Source: Pseudaquidulcibacter saccharophilus (GTDB lineage Bacteria; Pseudomonadota; Alphaproteobacteria; Caulobacterales; Aquidulcibacteraceae). From it: a DNA stretch of 64,000 bases. The notes below the pieces were generated by a model. It was given only the letters and a program-made list of their open reading frames with translations. It did no database searches and was not told the origin of the DNA. The DNA lies in assembly GCF_019455445.1 (NCBI RefSeq), contig NZ_JAHWUS010000003.1, positions 496,001 through 560,000 of the forward strand, in the 5' to 3' direction. Of the stretch, positions 9,190 through 18,227 are shown one piece after another. Made by a program: the position numbers and the translations under genes. The stretch's first letter is position 1. Every line of letters starts with the position of its first letter.

Positions 9190-9531
9190 AATTTTATTCC
9201 TTCTTCTTCGTGTCTTTCTTCTATGTGTCTTTGACGAAAGACGCTTGCTAGGGGGGGGAGGAGAAACCATAGGGGAGGAGGTTTTGTTTCGCGCCCTTCG
9301 TCATTGACAGGTACATATTCGCATACCCAATATGAACGAGATTTTTTTGATGAATTTATTTTCGGTTCAGATAAAATTTTAAAAATTATAAAATAACATG
9401 CAAAATCAAGGTGTTATCTATTTGCTGGTTTGTTGTAATAAATTTATCTGCATTAAATTTTGGAAAACTTGATTTATTTTGCATTTTAAAATATCTCACA
9501 GAAATATTTCGGGGCGAAAGAAAGATATAAA
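9190..9531. promoter_or_regulatory. Divergent intergenic region with C-rich leader tracts (minus strand)
   Basis: About 340 bp between two divergent starts. On the minus strand it holds CCTCCTCCCC (9272-9281), CTCCTCCCCCCCC (9251-9263) and a hairpin GTCTTT-CGTC-AAAGAC (9227-9242), all upstream of the start at 9189. The part from 9300 to 9531 is AT-rich and probably carries the promoter of the gene at 9532. No further gene was seen. Confidence 0.5.
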
Positions 9532-10575
9532 TTGCCAACACTTATAAAATCAAAAACCATTAAAAGCTTGGAAGAGTTGGTAGCGCGCGGGCTGCTTGAT
9601 GCAAATAATTCCGATAAGCTTGCAGAAGTGGCGGCGAAATATTCAATTGCAATCCCACAAAATATTGCCGGTATGCTATATAGTGATGCGATTGCAAAAC
9701 AGTTCATCCCGTCAAAGGATGAGTTAGTTACCCTTGAGCGGGAGTTGGCGGACCCAATTGGTGATGATGCCCATTCACCTTTAAAAGGCCTTGTTCATCG
9801 TTACAAAAACCGCGTTTTGATAAAGCTTGTTGAAGTTTGCGGGGTTTATTGTCGTTTTTGTTTCAGGCGTGAAAATGTTGGCGACAATAAGGGGCAGGCA
9901 TTAAAGGGCGATGAGCTTGAACAAATTTATGGTTACTTACATCAGCATAAAGAGATTGACGAAGTAATTCTTACCGGTGGTGACCCATTGGTGGCAAGTG
10001 TGCGCCGCCTTAAAGAAGTTGCCGAAAATATTGCAAAGATTTCCCATATAAAATTCTTTAGAATCCACACGCGGGCGGTTATTGCCAATCCTGAAATAAT
10101 AAATGATGAATTGATTGCCGCATTAAAAGCATCGCAGAAATCCGTGAAAATGGTAATTCACACCAACCATGCCATAGAAATAAATGACGCGGTTAAAGTT
10201 GCAATCAATAAGCTTGTTGATGCAAAAATTCAGCTTTTTTCGCAAAGCGTTCTTTTGCGCAATGTAAATGATAAGCCAGAGGTTTTGGCCGAATTATTTA
10301 ATACTCTTTTGCAAAACAACATAAATCCATATTATTTGCATCACCCCGATTTAGCAAAGGGAACGGGGCATTTCTATCTTAACCTTGAAGAAGGTGCAAA
10401 GATTTATCGTGAAACTACCAAATTAGTTTCTGGAATTGCCTTGCCAAAATACGTGATTGATATACCAGGTGGATACGGCAAAATCCCCGTAAACTCTGGG
10501 CAAGTTATCAAAACTTCGGATGGCTTTATTCTAATTGATAATAATGGCAAACGCCATAATTACCCTATTTTATAG
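9532..10575 (+). CDS. KamA-family radical SAM protein (lysine 2,3-aminomutase-like / EF-P beta-lysylation)
   Basis: Radical SAM, PLP-using aminomutase family. The 347-residue protein carries the cluster motif VCGVYCRFCFRRENVG (Cys-x3-Cys-x2-Cys), upstream DPIGDDAHSPLKGLVHRYKNRVL, then LTGGDPL, HTRAVIANPEII, QSVLLRNVND and YYLHHPDLAKGTGHF, all standard for KamA/EpmB proteins. A free-lysine aminomutase and an EF-P lysine-modifying EpmB cannot be separated here, and no efp or epmA gene is in the window. The start is a TTG at 9532, since family conservation (IKSLEELVARGLL) already begins just after it and no in-frame ATG fits. Its end overlaps the convergent metC end by 11 bp. Confidence 0.88.
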   Translation: MPTLIKSKTIKSLEELVARGLLDANNSDKLAEVAAKYSIAIPQNIAGMLYSDAIAKQFIPSKDELVTLERELADPIGDDAHSPLKGLVHRYKNRVLIKLVEVCGVYCRFCFRRENVGDNKGQALKGDELEQIYGYLHQHKEIDEVILTGGDPLVASVRRLKEVAENIAKISHIKFFRIHTRAVIANPEIINDELIAALKASQKSVKMVIHTNHAIEINDAVKVAINKLVDAKIQLFSQSVLLRNVNDKPEVLAELFNTLLQNNINPYYLHHPDLAKGTGHFYLNLEEGAKIYRETTKLVSGIALPKYVIDIPGGYGKIPVNSGQVIKTSDGFILIDNNGKRHNYPIL

Positions 10576-11722
10576 CCGCGAAACCACGCTCTAAATCTGC
10601 AATCAAATCATCCTCATCCTCAAGGCCGATTGAATAGCGTATTAAGGCGGTTTTATTTGTCCATTTAGGGTCTTTACGGGTTGCCAATTGTGGCGCGCAA
10701 TTTATCACAAGGCTCTCATAACCGCCCCATGAAAATCCCAAAGAGAATAATTCATAAGCATTAAGCATCTTATTAATTTGTGCGTCACTTAAATCTTTTA
10801 GGATAATAGAGAATAAACCACCCGCACCCGTAAAATCGCGTTTCCAGATTTCATAATCTGGTGACGTTGGCAGGGCAGGGTGTATAACTTCGGCAACAAT
10901 ATCTTGCTTCTCAAGCCAAGAGGCAATTTTACGTGCAACCTTGTCCTGATGATTCATTCTTAAAATCATGGTTTTAAGACCGCGAAGGCACAACCATGCT
11001 TCTTCAGCAGCGACACCAATGCCAAGATCGCGGTGGGTCTCTTTTAATTTTTTGAATAAATCATCTCGTTTAACGCTTACGGAACCAAGAAGGACATCCG
11101 AATGCCCACCTTGATATTTGGTAAGTGCTTGAATCGAAATATCAACCCCAACATTCAACGGTTTGAAATAAACCCCCGCACTCCAAGTATCGTCAATTGC
11201 GGTAAGAATATTGTGTTTTTGCGCGACATTTACAATCGCAGGAATATCTTGAATTTCTAGCGTTAAAGACCCTGGGCTTTCAAGGAAAATCAATTTTGTG
11301 TTTGGGCGAATAAGTTTTTCAATATCAGCGCCAATACGTGGATCATAATATTCTGCCTCAACCCCAAAACCTTTTAAAACGCTGCTACAAAAGCGGCGGG
11401 TTGGGCCATAAATACTATCGGTAATAAGAATATGATCACCACCTTTTATAAAGGCAAGCAATGTCGTTGTTATTGCCGAAAGACCAGATGGGCATAGTAT
11501 TGTGCCATTGGCATCCATAATACCATTAAGGGCATCGGTTAGAAAATCATGGGTCGAAGTGCCTTCAAGACCATAAGATTTCTTGTCCGAATATAAATCC
11601 TCTGCACTATCAAGAATGACTGTGCTGCCGCGTTGCGATGGCGGGTTTACAAAGCCTTCATGTTGTTTTGGATTGCGCCCAAGGTGGGAAAGTCTAGTTG
11701 CTAGTTTTTTATCGTTATTCAC
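10565..11722 (-). CDS. metC: Cystathionine beta-lyase (PLP-dependent)
   Basis: Cleaves cystathionine to homocysteine, pyruvate and ammonia. The 385-residue protein belongs to the Cys/Met-metabolism PLP family: VNPPSQRGSTVIL, the cofactor stacking region DSIYGPTRRF, ESPGSLTLEIQDI, DDTWSAGVYFKPL with the PLP-binding Asp, and the Schiff-base Lys at about residue 201 in ALTKYQGGHSDV. YGPTR and the GGYESL segment near the C-terminus favour beta-lyase over gamma-synthase. It is the last gene of NUDIX-sseA-metC, 10 bp after sseA. Confidence 0.9.
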   Translation of the reverse strand: MNNDKKLATRLSHLGRNPKQHEGFVNPPSQRGSTVILDSAEDLYSDKKSYGLEGTSTHDFLTDALNGIMDANGTILCPSGLSAITTTLLAFIKGGDHILITDSIYGPTRRFCSSVLKGFGVEAEYYDPRIGADIEKLIRPNTKLIFLESPGSLTLEIQDIPAIVNVAQKHNILTAIDDTWSAGVYFKPLNVGVDISIQALTKYQGGHSDVLLGSVSVKRDDLFKKLKETHRDLGIGVAAEEAWLCLRGLKTMILRMNHQDKVARKIASWLEKQDIVAEVIHPALPTSPDYEIWKRDFTGAGGLFSIILKDLSDAQINKMLNAYELFSLGFSWGGYESLVINCAPQLATRKDPKWTNKTALIRYSIGLEDEDDLIADLERGFAAIK

Positions 11723-11732
11723 TTTTCAGCCT

Positions 11733-12599
11733 TTATACCATATCGGCACAGACAATTGGTGCATCATCGCGCGCACCCCATTCAGCCCATGATCCGTCAT
11801 AGACCGCAACCTTGTCTTTGCCAATTTTATCAAGTGCCAAAGCCAGAATACACGCCGTAACACCCGTGCCACAGCTTGCAATAATCGGCTTGTTTAAATC
11901 AATGCCAAGTGCCGCAATTTGTGCCTTTATTTCATCATTGCTTACCATTGTGCCGTCTGAATTAATCAATTGGGCATAATGCCAGTTTATTGAATTTGGA
12001 ATGTGACCTGAATTAAGGTTTGGCCTCGGCTCTGGTTCGGTTCCAGAGAATCGTGCAGGTGAGCGCGCGTCAACGACTTGTGTTCCTTGATCTTCACAAA
12101 TCGCCAATACTTGTGAAAAATCCCTGATTAAATCATTGCGGATACGGATTGTGAAATGTCTTTCCCAATGGCTAACTATTGCGTCATCTGTTGGGCGCCC
12201 TTCGGCAAGCCATTTTTTAAGGCCACCATCAAGCACCGCCACATCATCGTGCCCCATAAGGCGGAACATCCACCAAACGCGCGGCGCAGAAAAAATTCCA
12301 TGAGAATCATAAATGATTATTTTTACACCATCACCAAGGCCAAGTTTGCGAACACGACTTGCAAATTTTTCAGGACTTGGAACCATGTGTGGATAGGGGC
12401 TGGTTAAATCTGCTATTTCATCAATATCAAAAAATACCGCGCCTTTGATGTGGCAAAATTCATATTCTTGTTTTGCGTTTCTGCCACTATTTGGCATGAA
12501 CCAACTGGCATCAATCACATGTATATCAGGACTATCGATATGCTCTGCAAGCCATTCGGTACTTACTAGCGGACAATTCCCATCAGATACGGCAACCAT
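11733..12599 (-). CDS. sseA: 3-mercaptopyruvate/thiosulfate sulfurtransferase SseA
   Basis: Two-domain rhodanese of 288 residues. The N-terminal domain has LVSTEWLAEHI, VIDASWFMP and HIKGAVFFDIDEIADL; the C-terminal domain has VVDARSPARFSG, GHIPNSINW and the active-site loop SCGTGVTACI with Cys at about residue 243. CG(S/T)GVTA is the 3-mercaptopyruvate type, while classical rhodaneses have CRxGx[R/T]. GGGGAGAA lies just upstream of the ATG. Adjacent to metC, so the pair suggests a sulfur amino acid breakdown unit. Confidence 0.92.
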   Translation of the reverse strand: MVAVSDGNCPLVSTEWLAEHIDSPDIHVIDASWFMPNSGRNAKQEYEFCHIKGAVFFDIDEIADLTSPYPHMVPSPEKFASRVRKLGLGDGVKIIIYDSHGIFSAPRVWWMFRLMGHDDVAVLDGGLKKWLAEGRPTDDAIVSHWERHFTIRIRNDLIRDFSQVLAICEDQGTQVVDARSPARFSGTEPEPRPNLNSGHIPNSINWHYAQLINSDGTMVSNDEIKAQIAALGIDLNKPIIASCGTGVTACILALALDKIGKDKVAVYDGSWAEWGARDDAPIVCADMV

Positions 12600-12610
12600 T
12601 TCATTCTCCC

Positions 12611-13396
12611 CTAATGAAATTGTTTTGTGGAATAAGGATAAAAATCCTTAACATCTGTCTCTACCCATAAATTAATACCTTTGTCTATTGTTTTCGTTTG
12701 TATTAGCGGCATATTTTTACAATCAAGAAATTTTTTTATTTCTTCAAAACTTGAAAAGTTTGATAATAAAGACAAATTTGCCATTGTTGGGAAAAGAGCA
12801 TTAATTACACCGGTTTCAATATTTTGGAGTGCCGTTGCCGGTTTTTGCCATAAAAAATCGGTTATTTCTTTTTTATCTGGAATAATTTCCGCATTTTGTG
12901 CAATCTCGGCCAAGTAAAACCATGTTAAATAACGTTTTTGCGCATATTCAGGCGGAACCCATATGGCAATGGGCGTTAATAAATCTAATGCCGGCTTAAA
13001 ATCATTATCTTTCATGAAATTATTGAAATATATAGGCGTTTCTATGATTTTCTTTCGTTCAGGATGTTGGTTGAAATTATCGCCGATAAGGGTTTGATTT
13101 TTATCGCGTGCCAATAGATAGCCGGTTTCTTCAAAGGTTTCACGAATTGCCGCCATTTTTGCAATGTCATCAAGATTTGGGTTTTGCGGCAATAATTCAC
13201 AATCATTAAGGTCGTGTTTGCCACCGGGAAACACATATGCGCCACCCGCAAATTTAATTTTTTCATGGCGTTTTACAAGCAAAACCTCGAGGGCTTCATT
13301 ATTACGCCTTATCGGGATTATAGTTGATGCCCTGTTTAATTTCGCAAAAATACCAAGCGATGTGTCATCAATAATTTGTTTTTTGGGGTGTTGCAT
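12611..13396 (-). CDS. NUDIX hydrolase
   Basis: A 261-residue NUDIX protein of the longer, CoA-pyrophosphatase/RNA-decapping-like type. After RASTIIPIRRNNEALEVLLVKR comes GGAYVFPGGKHDLND and, after an insertion, the NUDIX helix AAIRETFEETGYLLA (REx2EExG). The substrate is unknown. I take the ATG at 13396 (MQHPKKQIIDD); an in-frame TTG at 13456 would translate straight through a 14-bp perfect inverted repeat and is doubtful. No SD precedes 13396, since the hairpin sits there. First gene of the NUDIX-sseA-metC run, 11 bp from sseA. Confidence 0.82.
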   Translation of the reverse strand: MQHPKKQIIDDTSLGIFAKLNRASTIIPIRRNNEALEVLLVKRHEKIKFAGGAYVFPGGKHDLNDCELLPQNPNLDDIAKMAAIRETFEETGYLLARDKNQTLIGDNFNQHPERKKIIETPIYFNNFMKDNDFKPALDLLTPIAIWVPPEYAQKRYLTWFYLAEIAQNAEIIPDKKEITDFLWQKPATALQNIETGVINALFPTMANLSLLSNFSSFEEIKKFLDCKNMPLIQTKTIDKGINLWVETDVKDFYPYSTKQFH

Positions 13397-13398
13397 AA

Positions 13399-13431
13399 AA
13401 TTAAACCGGAAAACATGTTTCCGGTTTAATT
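13399..13431 (-). terminator. 14-bp perfect hairpin between the J-domain gene and the NUDIX start
   Basis: AATTAAACCGGAAA (13399-13412) pairs perfectly with 13418-13431 around a 5-nt loop. Read on the minus strand it follows the J-domain gene and is followed by TT and then the NUDIX ATG at 13396. It could be a terminator of the upstream gene or a structure occluding NUDIX translation. Confidence 0.6.
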
Positions 13432-13473
13432 TGCAGATATTCTTATTTTTTGACAAGTGCCAAGCACTTATGT

Positions 13474-14211
13474 TTATGCGCTTAGGCGGATATTGTCTTG
13501 ACCGCTATCATCATCTTTTTTGCGTGGTCGTTTGGCCATCATCAAAATTTTATCTAGTGCCGCAACCGCGCGGTCAGTAACGGTTTCAGTGATTTCAACA
13601 TCCAAATATAGATGCCCCGGTTTACGATCGCGGGTTTGTGGCAAACCACGACCCTCAACCTTTAAGCGGGCGCCATCTGGTGTGTTTTCAGGTAGTTTGA
13701 CTTTGTAACGGCCCGTTGGGGTGTCAATTTCAGCATAACCACCGCTCTTAGCCTGATTATTTGAAATTCTAAGAATGGATGAAATATCACCACCTTCGGC
13801 ACGGAAACCATCTTCTTCACGAATGTTTATAACACAGGCAACAGTTTTGCCGCCAATTGAAGTAATAATGCGATCGCCTTTTCTTGCACCCGCTGGAACT
13901 TTGATATTTGCTTTTCCAAGTGGGCAAGAGCCTTTAACAATCCCGCCTTTTGCAGCAATATAAATTGAAACAGGAAGGTCAATTTCAATCATTCTGCTAG
14001 AACGCAAAGGGTGTTCAAGGTGTCTATCAGCGGTAGCCGCAGCACCAGTTAGAATGCGATACGCATTTTCCGCTGCCGCAAATCTTTCACGCGCTTCCGG
14101 TGAAGGATTAATGTCTGGGTGACAGGTTTTAACAATGGCACGGAATGCTCTCTTTGCAGAGGATGCATCTGAACCGGGGCTAATGCCAAGAATCTCATAT
14201 GGTGAAGTCAT
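13474..14211 (-). CDS. J-domain protein with DnaJ-type C-terminal substrate domain
   Basis: DnaK co-chaperone-like protein of 245 residues. The N-terminal J domain reads SPYEILGISPGSDASSAKRAFRAIVKTCHPDINPS, with the HPD tripeptide that stimulates DnaK. There is no Cys-rich zinc centre. The rest, IEIDLPVSIYIAAKGG ... VKLPENTPDGARLKVEGRGLPQ, matches the beta-sandwich of type II (CbpA-like) J proteins, including a GRGLP-type turn. It is shorter than full CbpA. The start at 14211 follows AAAGG; an upstream frame to 14241 is unconserved. Divergent from pdxH. Confidence 0.85.
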   Translation of the reverse strand: MTSPYEILGISPGSDASSAKRAFRAIVKTCHPDINPSPEARERFAAAENAYRILTGAAATADRHLEHPLRSSRMIEIDLPVSIYIAAKGGIVKGSCPLGKANIKVPAGARKGDRIITSIGGKTVACVINIREEDGFRAEGGDISSILRISNNQAKSGGYAEIDTPTGRYKVKLPENTPDGARLKVEGRGLPQTRDRKPGHLYLDVEITETVTDRAVAALDKILMMAKRPRKKDDDSGQDNIRLSA

Positions 14212-14351
14212 ACAACCTTTATCGCGAAACATGGTTATCAAGTGGTAAACAAGGAATTTAAAAATAGTTAAAATACATAATTTTATGATAAAATTTTTAT
14301 GACTTTGAAATTGTCACTTTTGTTTTGGATATATAGTTATATAAAGAAGGC

Positions 14352-15017
14352 ATGACTGATAAAGCGATACCACATTCACCAACTAATGATGACTATCAAT
14401 TTAATGCACCGTCTGATGCAAACTTAATTGATGAAAACACTTTGCCTTTGGATATTTTTGCCCATTGGTTCGCGGAGGCCAAGGCAAAAGAAATAAATGA
14501 TCCAAATGCATTTTGTTTATCGACCGTTGATGAAGATGGTATGCCAGATTCGCGTATGGTTTTATTAAAAGACTATGATGAAAACGGTTATGTTTTTTAT
14601 ACCAATTTCCATAGCTCAAAGGGGCAACAAATCCTTGCAAGCAAAAAGGCATCTATTTGTTTTCACTGGAAAAGCCTAAGACGCCAAGTTCGCATTCGTG
14701 GCATTGTTGAAGTAGTTAGTGATGAAGAGGCGGACGAATATTTTGCAACTCGTGCCCGTCAATCGCAAATCGGTGCATGGGCATCAAAACAGTCGGAAAC
14801 CATGGATGGTTTAGGTGAATTGTTAAAAAATGTTGCCGAGTACGGTGTGAAATTTAACATTGGCAAAGTTGCGCGCCCACCATATTGGTCAGGTTTGAGA
14901 ATTGTTCCGCTACGCATCGAATTTTGGCGTGACCGCGCATTCAGATTGCATGAGCGTGTTGAGTATTCACGCAAGAACCCAAGCGATAATTGGTCAGTGA
15001 GACGTCAATTTCCATAA
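14352..15017 (+). CDS. pdxH: Pyridoxamine 5'-phosphate oxidase
   Basis: FMN enzyme that makes pyridoxal 5'-phosphate from PNP/PMP. The 221-residue protein has the family run [22 protein letters not shown], the FMN/PLP segments [13 protein letters not shown] and [29 protein letters not shown], and the C-terminal [17 protein letters not shown] and [10 protein letters not shown] signature. Full length; AAGAAGG precedes the ATG. PLP made here serves enzymes such as the neighbouring metC and KamA-like products, although they are not co-transcribed. Confidence 0.97.
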   Translation: MTDKAIPHSPTNDDYQFNAPSDANLIDENTLPLDIFAHWFAEAKAKEINDPNAFCLSTVDEDGMPDSRMVLLKDYDENGYVFYTNFHSSKGQQILASKKASICFHWKSLRRQVRIRGIVEVVSDEEADEYFATRARQSQIGAWASKQSETMDGLGELLKNVAEYGVKFNIGKVARPPYWSGLRIVPLRIEFWRDRAFRLHERVEYSRKNPSDNWSVRRQFP

Positions 15018-15148
15018 CATGAATTGTGATTCATGTATGGATTATAATCAAAAAGTCGTATATGCTTTTGCATACAAGTTAGTCTATTGTGCATGACGGA
15101 CTAATTCTACTAAACAAAATAGAACTAAAAATGAAAAGGGGATAATAT

Positions 15149-16789
15149 ATGCTCGGGTTAATGCAGGAATGGCCTTTAACCGTTGATAAAATTTTCGATC
15201 ATGCGAAAATTAACCATCCAAATCGTGAAATTATTACGCGCTCTGTTGAGGGGCCGATTGTTACCACAAATTATGGTCAATGTTACGATAGGGCAAAAAA
15301 GCTTTCAAATTGGTTGTTGCGTCAAGGTGTTACAATTGGTGACCGCGTCGCATCATTAGCGTGGAATACTGCAAATCACCTTGAATGTTGGTACGGCACC
15401 ATGGGGATTGGTGCAATTTTGCACACGTTAAACCCACGTCTTTTTGCCGACCAATTAATCTATATCATTAACCACGCAGAAGACGAATTTATCTTCACTG
15501 ATTTAACCTTTATCCCAGTTCTTGAGAGCCTTGCAAAGCACGTCCCAACGGTTCGTGGTTATGTCGTTCTTACCGACAAGGCAAATATGCCAAATACCAC
15601 ATTGCCAAATGTGTATTGCTATGAAGAAATCCTTGAAGAGCAGGACACAGATGTAAAATGGGGCGGCTTTGATGAGCGTACAGCCGCTGGCCTTTGCTAT
15701 ACTTCTGGTACAACTGGCAACCCAAAAGGTGTAATGTATTCACACCGTTCAAACATCCTTCACTCATTAATGTCGATGCAAAAAGATGTTTTGGGCTTTG
15801 GCTGTGATGACGTGGTGATGCCTGTGGTTCCAATGTTCCACGCCAATGCTTGGGGGCTTGCGCTTTCTTGCCCTGCGGCGGGCGCGAAAATGATTATGCC
15901 TGGTTCAAAAATGGACGGGCAGTCTATTTATGAAATGCTTGAAACTTATGGTGTTACAGTTACCGCTGCTGTGCCGACTGTTTGGTTGATGCTTCTGCAA
16001 TTCCTTGAAGCAACTGATAGCAAGCTAACCTCATTGCGTAGTGTTGCGGTGGGTGGTGCTGCACTTCCGGAACGTATTTTGAAGGCGTTTGAAGATAAGT
16101 ACGGCGTTGAAACCAAGCAAGTTTGGGGTATGACCGAAACTTCACCACTTGGTACGGCATGTTCATTAACCCCAGAGGTTCGCGCATTGCCACCAGAAGA
16201 GCAACGTAAAATCAAACTTAAAGCAGGTCGTACACCATTTGGTGTTGAGCTTAAGGTTCTTCGTGAAGGGCAAGAGGCACCACGCGATGGCAAAACATTT
16301 GGTAACCTTATGGTTCGTGGCTTTGCTGTATGCTCTGCTTATTATAAGGGTGAGGGCGGTGGCGTCCTTGATAAAGACGGATTCTTTGATACTGGTGACG
16401 TGGCAACCATTGACGAATATGGTTACATGCAAATTACTGACCGTTCTAAAGATGTTATCAAATCTGGTGGCGAATGGATTTCAACCATCGATATTGAAAA
16501 TATTGCCGTGGGCGTTGACGGTGTTGCTGTTGCGGCTGTTATTGGTTCATACCACCCTAAATGGGATGAAAGACCGCTTTTGGTTATTGAAACTAAACCA
16601 GATGTGGAAGTTCTAAAAGAAGATGTTTATAAATATCTTGAAGGCAAAATCGCAAAATGGTGGACGCCGGATGATGTTGTATTTGTTGAAAAAATCCCAC
16701 TTGGTGCAACTGGTAAATTAAACAAACTTGCACTTCGTGAAATGTTTAAAGATTATGTTTTGCCAACTGCGGTTGAAGTTAAAGCTTAA
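15149..16789 (+). CDS. Fatty-acyl-CoA ligase (AMP-forming, AlkK/FadD-like)
   Basis: Activates a carboxylic acid to its CoA thioester via an acyl-adenylate. The 546-residue ANL enzyme has the P-loop-like [30 protein letters not shown], the acyl-pocket [29 protein letters not shown], the hinge [32 protein letters not shown] and the C-terminal catalytic Lys region [11 protein letters not shown]. The LHTLNPRLF start region matches AlkK-type medium-chain acyl-CoA ligases; chain length preference is inference. An AAGGGG site precedes the ATG. It ends on the same TTAA that ends the convergent MBL gene. Confidence 0.92.
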   Translation: MLGLMQEWPLTVDKIFDHAKINHPNREIITRSVEGPIVTTNYGQCYDRAKKLSNWLLRQGVTIGDRVASLAWNTANHLECWYGTMGIGAILHTLNPRLFADQLIYIINHAEDEFIFTDLTFIPVLESLAKHVPTVRGYVVLTDKANMPNTTLPNVYCYEEILEEQDTDVKWGGFDERTAAGLCYTSGTTGNPKGVMYSHRSNILHSLMSMQKDVLGFGCDDVVMPVVPMFHANAWGLALSCPAAGAKMIMPGSKMDGQSIYEMLETYGVTVTAAVPTVWLMLLQFLEATDSKLTSLRSVAVGGAALPERILKAFEDKYGVETKQVWGMTETSPLGTACSLTPEVRALPPEEQRKIKLKAGRTPFGVELKVLREGQEAPRDGKTFGNLMVRGFAVCSAYYKGEGGGVLDKDGFFDTGDVATIDEYGYMQITDRSKDVIKSGGEWISTIDIENIAVGVDGVAVAAVIGSYHPKWDERPLLVIETKPDVEVLKEDVYKYLEGKIAKWWTPDDVVFVEKIPLGATGKLNKLALREMFKDYVLPTAVEVKA

Positions 16790-17649
16790 TCAAACCAAAT
16801 ATTTTTAACCAAACCCAAATCAATCAGGCGCAGTAAATGCGCCTGAATGTTTTTTCGGGCAGCGGAATGAAGTGCAGGATTAAGTTCGGGATAGATTGCC
16901 AATAAAATCTCATCCAGCCCAACAAGACCATTTTCAATACATCTTATTATCTGTTCGTCACGTTCAAGGCGATGATTTATAAGCGCGTTTATATAATCAT
17001 TTGGTTGGACAATTGGCGCGCCATGGGTTGGGTATAAAATATCAAACTTTAAATCGGCAATCTTTTGCAAATTTTTCATATAAAGCGTCATGTTACCATC
17101 GGGCGGTAAAACCACGGTTGATGACCAACCCATAATATGATCCCCACAAAACAGTGCATTCTGCGCGGCAAATTCAAAGCAGAAATGGCTCGCACTATGA
17201 CCGGGGGTATATATTGCCTTTAGCTTGATTTCGTTGTTTTCGATTATGTCGCCATCATTAAGTTCGATATCGGCAATAAAACCGTGCATATCCTCGCCAA
17301 TGTCGTCTAATGCATCGCTAAAATCGGGTTTATGCCCATATATTTTTGCATCACAATATTTTTGTAATTCATAAGACAATGGGTAATGGTCGGCATGTGA
17401 ATGAGTTACTAAAATATGGGTTATAACCTTGCCTTTGGCAAATTTTAATAATGCCTCAAGATGGTTTTTATCTTTTGGGCCGGCGTCAATTATTATAATT
17501 TCTTTATTGCCAATCACATAAGTGCCCGTTCCCTTAAAAGTAATAGGTGAGGGATTGTTTGCAATTATACGCGTAATTTGGGGGGCAAGCTGATCAGGTT
17601 TGCCATATTCAAAATCAAGTGAATGATTAAAATTTAATTTTGTAGCCAT
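16786..17649 (-). CDS. MBL-fold metallo-hydrolase (LACTB2/glyoxalase II-like)
   Basis: A 287-residue metallo-beta-lactamase-fold protein with the zinc motif THSHADHYP (His83, His85, Asp87, His88), the later ligand His in YTPGHSASHFCF, the bridging Asp in LFCGDHIMGW, and a final DILYPTHGAPI His. After the hydrolase core it has a winged-helix-like C-terminal part, as in LACTB2-type proteins. The substrate is unknown; a thioester or nucleic acid phosphodiester is possible. It lies convergent to the acyl-CoA ligase and divergent from clpS, with no operon partner. Confidence 0.87.
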   Translation of the reverse strand: MATKLNFNHSLDFEYGKPDQLAPQITRIIANNPSPITFKGTGTYVIGNKEIIIIDAGPKDKNHLEALLKFAKGKVITHILVTHSHADHYPLSYELQKYCDAKIYGHKPDFSDALDDIGEDMHGFIADIELNDGDIIENNEIKLKAIYTPGHSASHFCFEFAAQNALFCGDHIMGWSSTVVLPPDGNMTLYMKNLQKIADLKFDILYPTHGAPIVQPNDYINALINHRLERDEQIIRCIENGLVGLDEILLAIYPELNPALHSAARKNIQAHLLRLIDLGLVKNIWFD

Positions 17650-17726
17650 ACGTCTTGATAAAATTATTTTATTTCTTATTTCAAGAGAAAGTTTTGCAAA
17701 AACGATTTTAATATTATAATATTCAA

Positions 17727-18095
17727 ATGAAAATTATGGGGTCGCAATTGGGCGGTAATTGGTATTTAGGCGATGAAGAAAACTCTGTTAACAACGGACA
17801 GAAGACGATTGCCGTTGCCACCAAGCCTGTTCCAAAAACCAAAAGACCCTCTAAATATAAGGTGCTTTTGCTGAATGATGACTACACACCTATGGAGTTT
17901 GTAGTTTATGTCCTTGAGCAGTTTTTTAACAAAAGCATCGAAGACGCCACACGAATTATGCTGATGGTACACCAAACCGGTGTAGGTGTCTGCGGTATTT
18001 ATACATATGAAATAGCAGAGACAAAAGTTGCACAAGTTTTGGAACTTGCACAAAGAAATGAGCATCCATTACAGTGCATTATGGAAAAAGAATAG
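17727..18095 (+). CDS. clpS: ClpS adaptor of ClpAP
   Basis: N-end-rule adaptor that hands proteins with bulky hydrophobic N-termini to ClpAP. The 122-residue protein has a variable N-terminal extension, then the family core [20 protein letters not shown] (Asn-Asp-Asp binds the N-terminal amine), [23 protein letters not shown] and the C-terminal [10 protein letters not shown]. The first ATG at 17727 is used; a second in-frame ATG three codons later is possible. clpA follows 132 bp downstream with a candidate promoter of its own. Confidence 0.96.
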   Translation: MKIMGSQLGGNWYLGDEENSVNNGQKTIAVATKPVPKTKRPSKYKVLLLNDDYTPMEFVVYVLEQFFNKSIEDATRIMLMVHQTGVGVCGIYTYEIAETKVAQVLELAQRNEHPLQCIMEKE

Positions 18096-18148
18096 AAAAC
18101 AACTTTTGTCTCACTTGAAACTTTCAAAATTTCTTCCTTAATTTATAG

Positions 18149-18177
18149 TTGACGGCTGTGCTGTGAAATACGATAGT
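18149..18177 (+). promoter_or_regulatory. Candidate clpA promoter
   Basis: TTGACG (18149-18154) and GATAGT (18172-18177) are separated by exactly 17 bp, about 50 bp before the clpA start. It suggests clpA can be transcribed apart from clpS. Read by eye. Confidence 0.4.
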
Positions 18178-18227
18178 TTCCAACATGTCGCCGATTCAAA
18201 TCAATGGGTCACAGAAAGGGAAACAAC

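Noticed and set aside
13455-13469. AAGTGC-CAA-GCACTT hairpin as terminator of the J-domain gene
   Set aside because: On the minus strand it is followed by GTCAAAAAATAAG, not a T-run; the 14-bp hairpin downstream is the better candidate.
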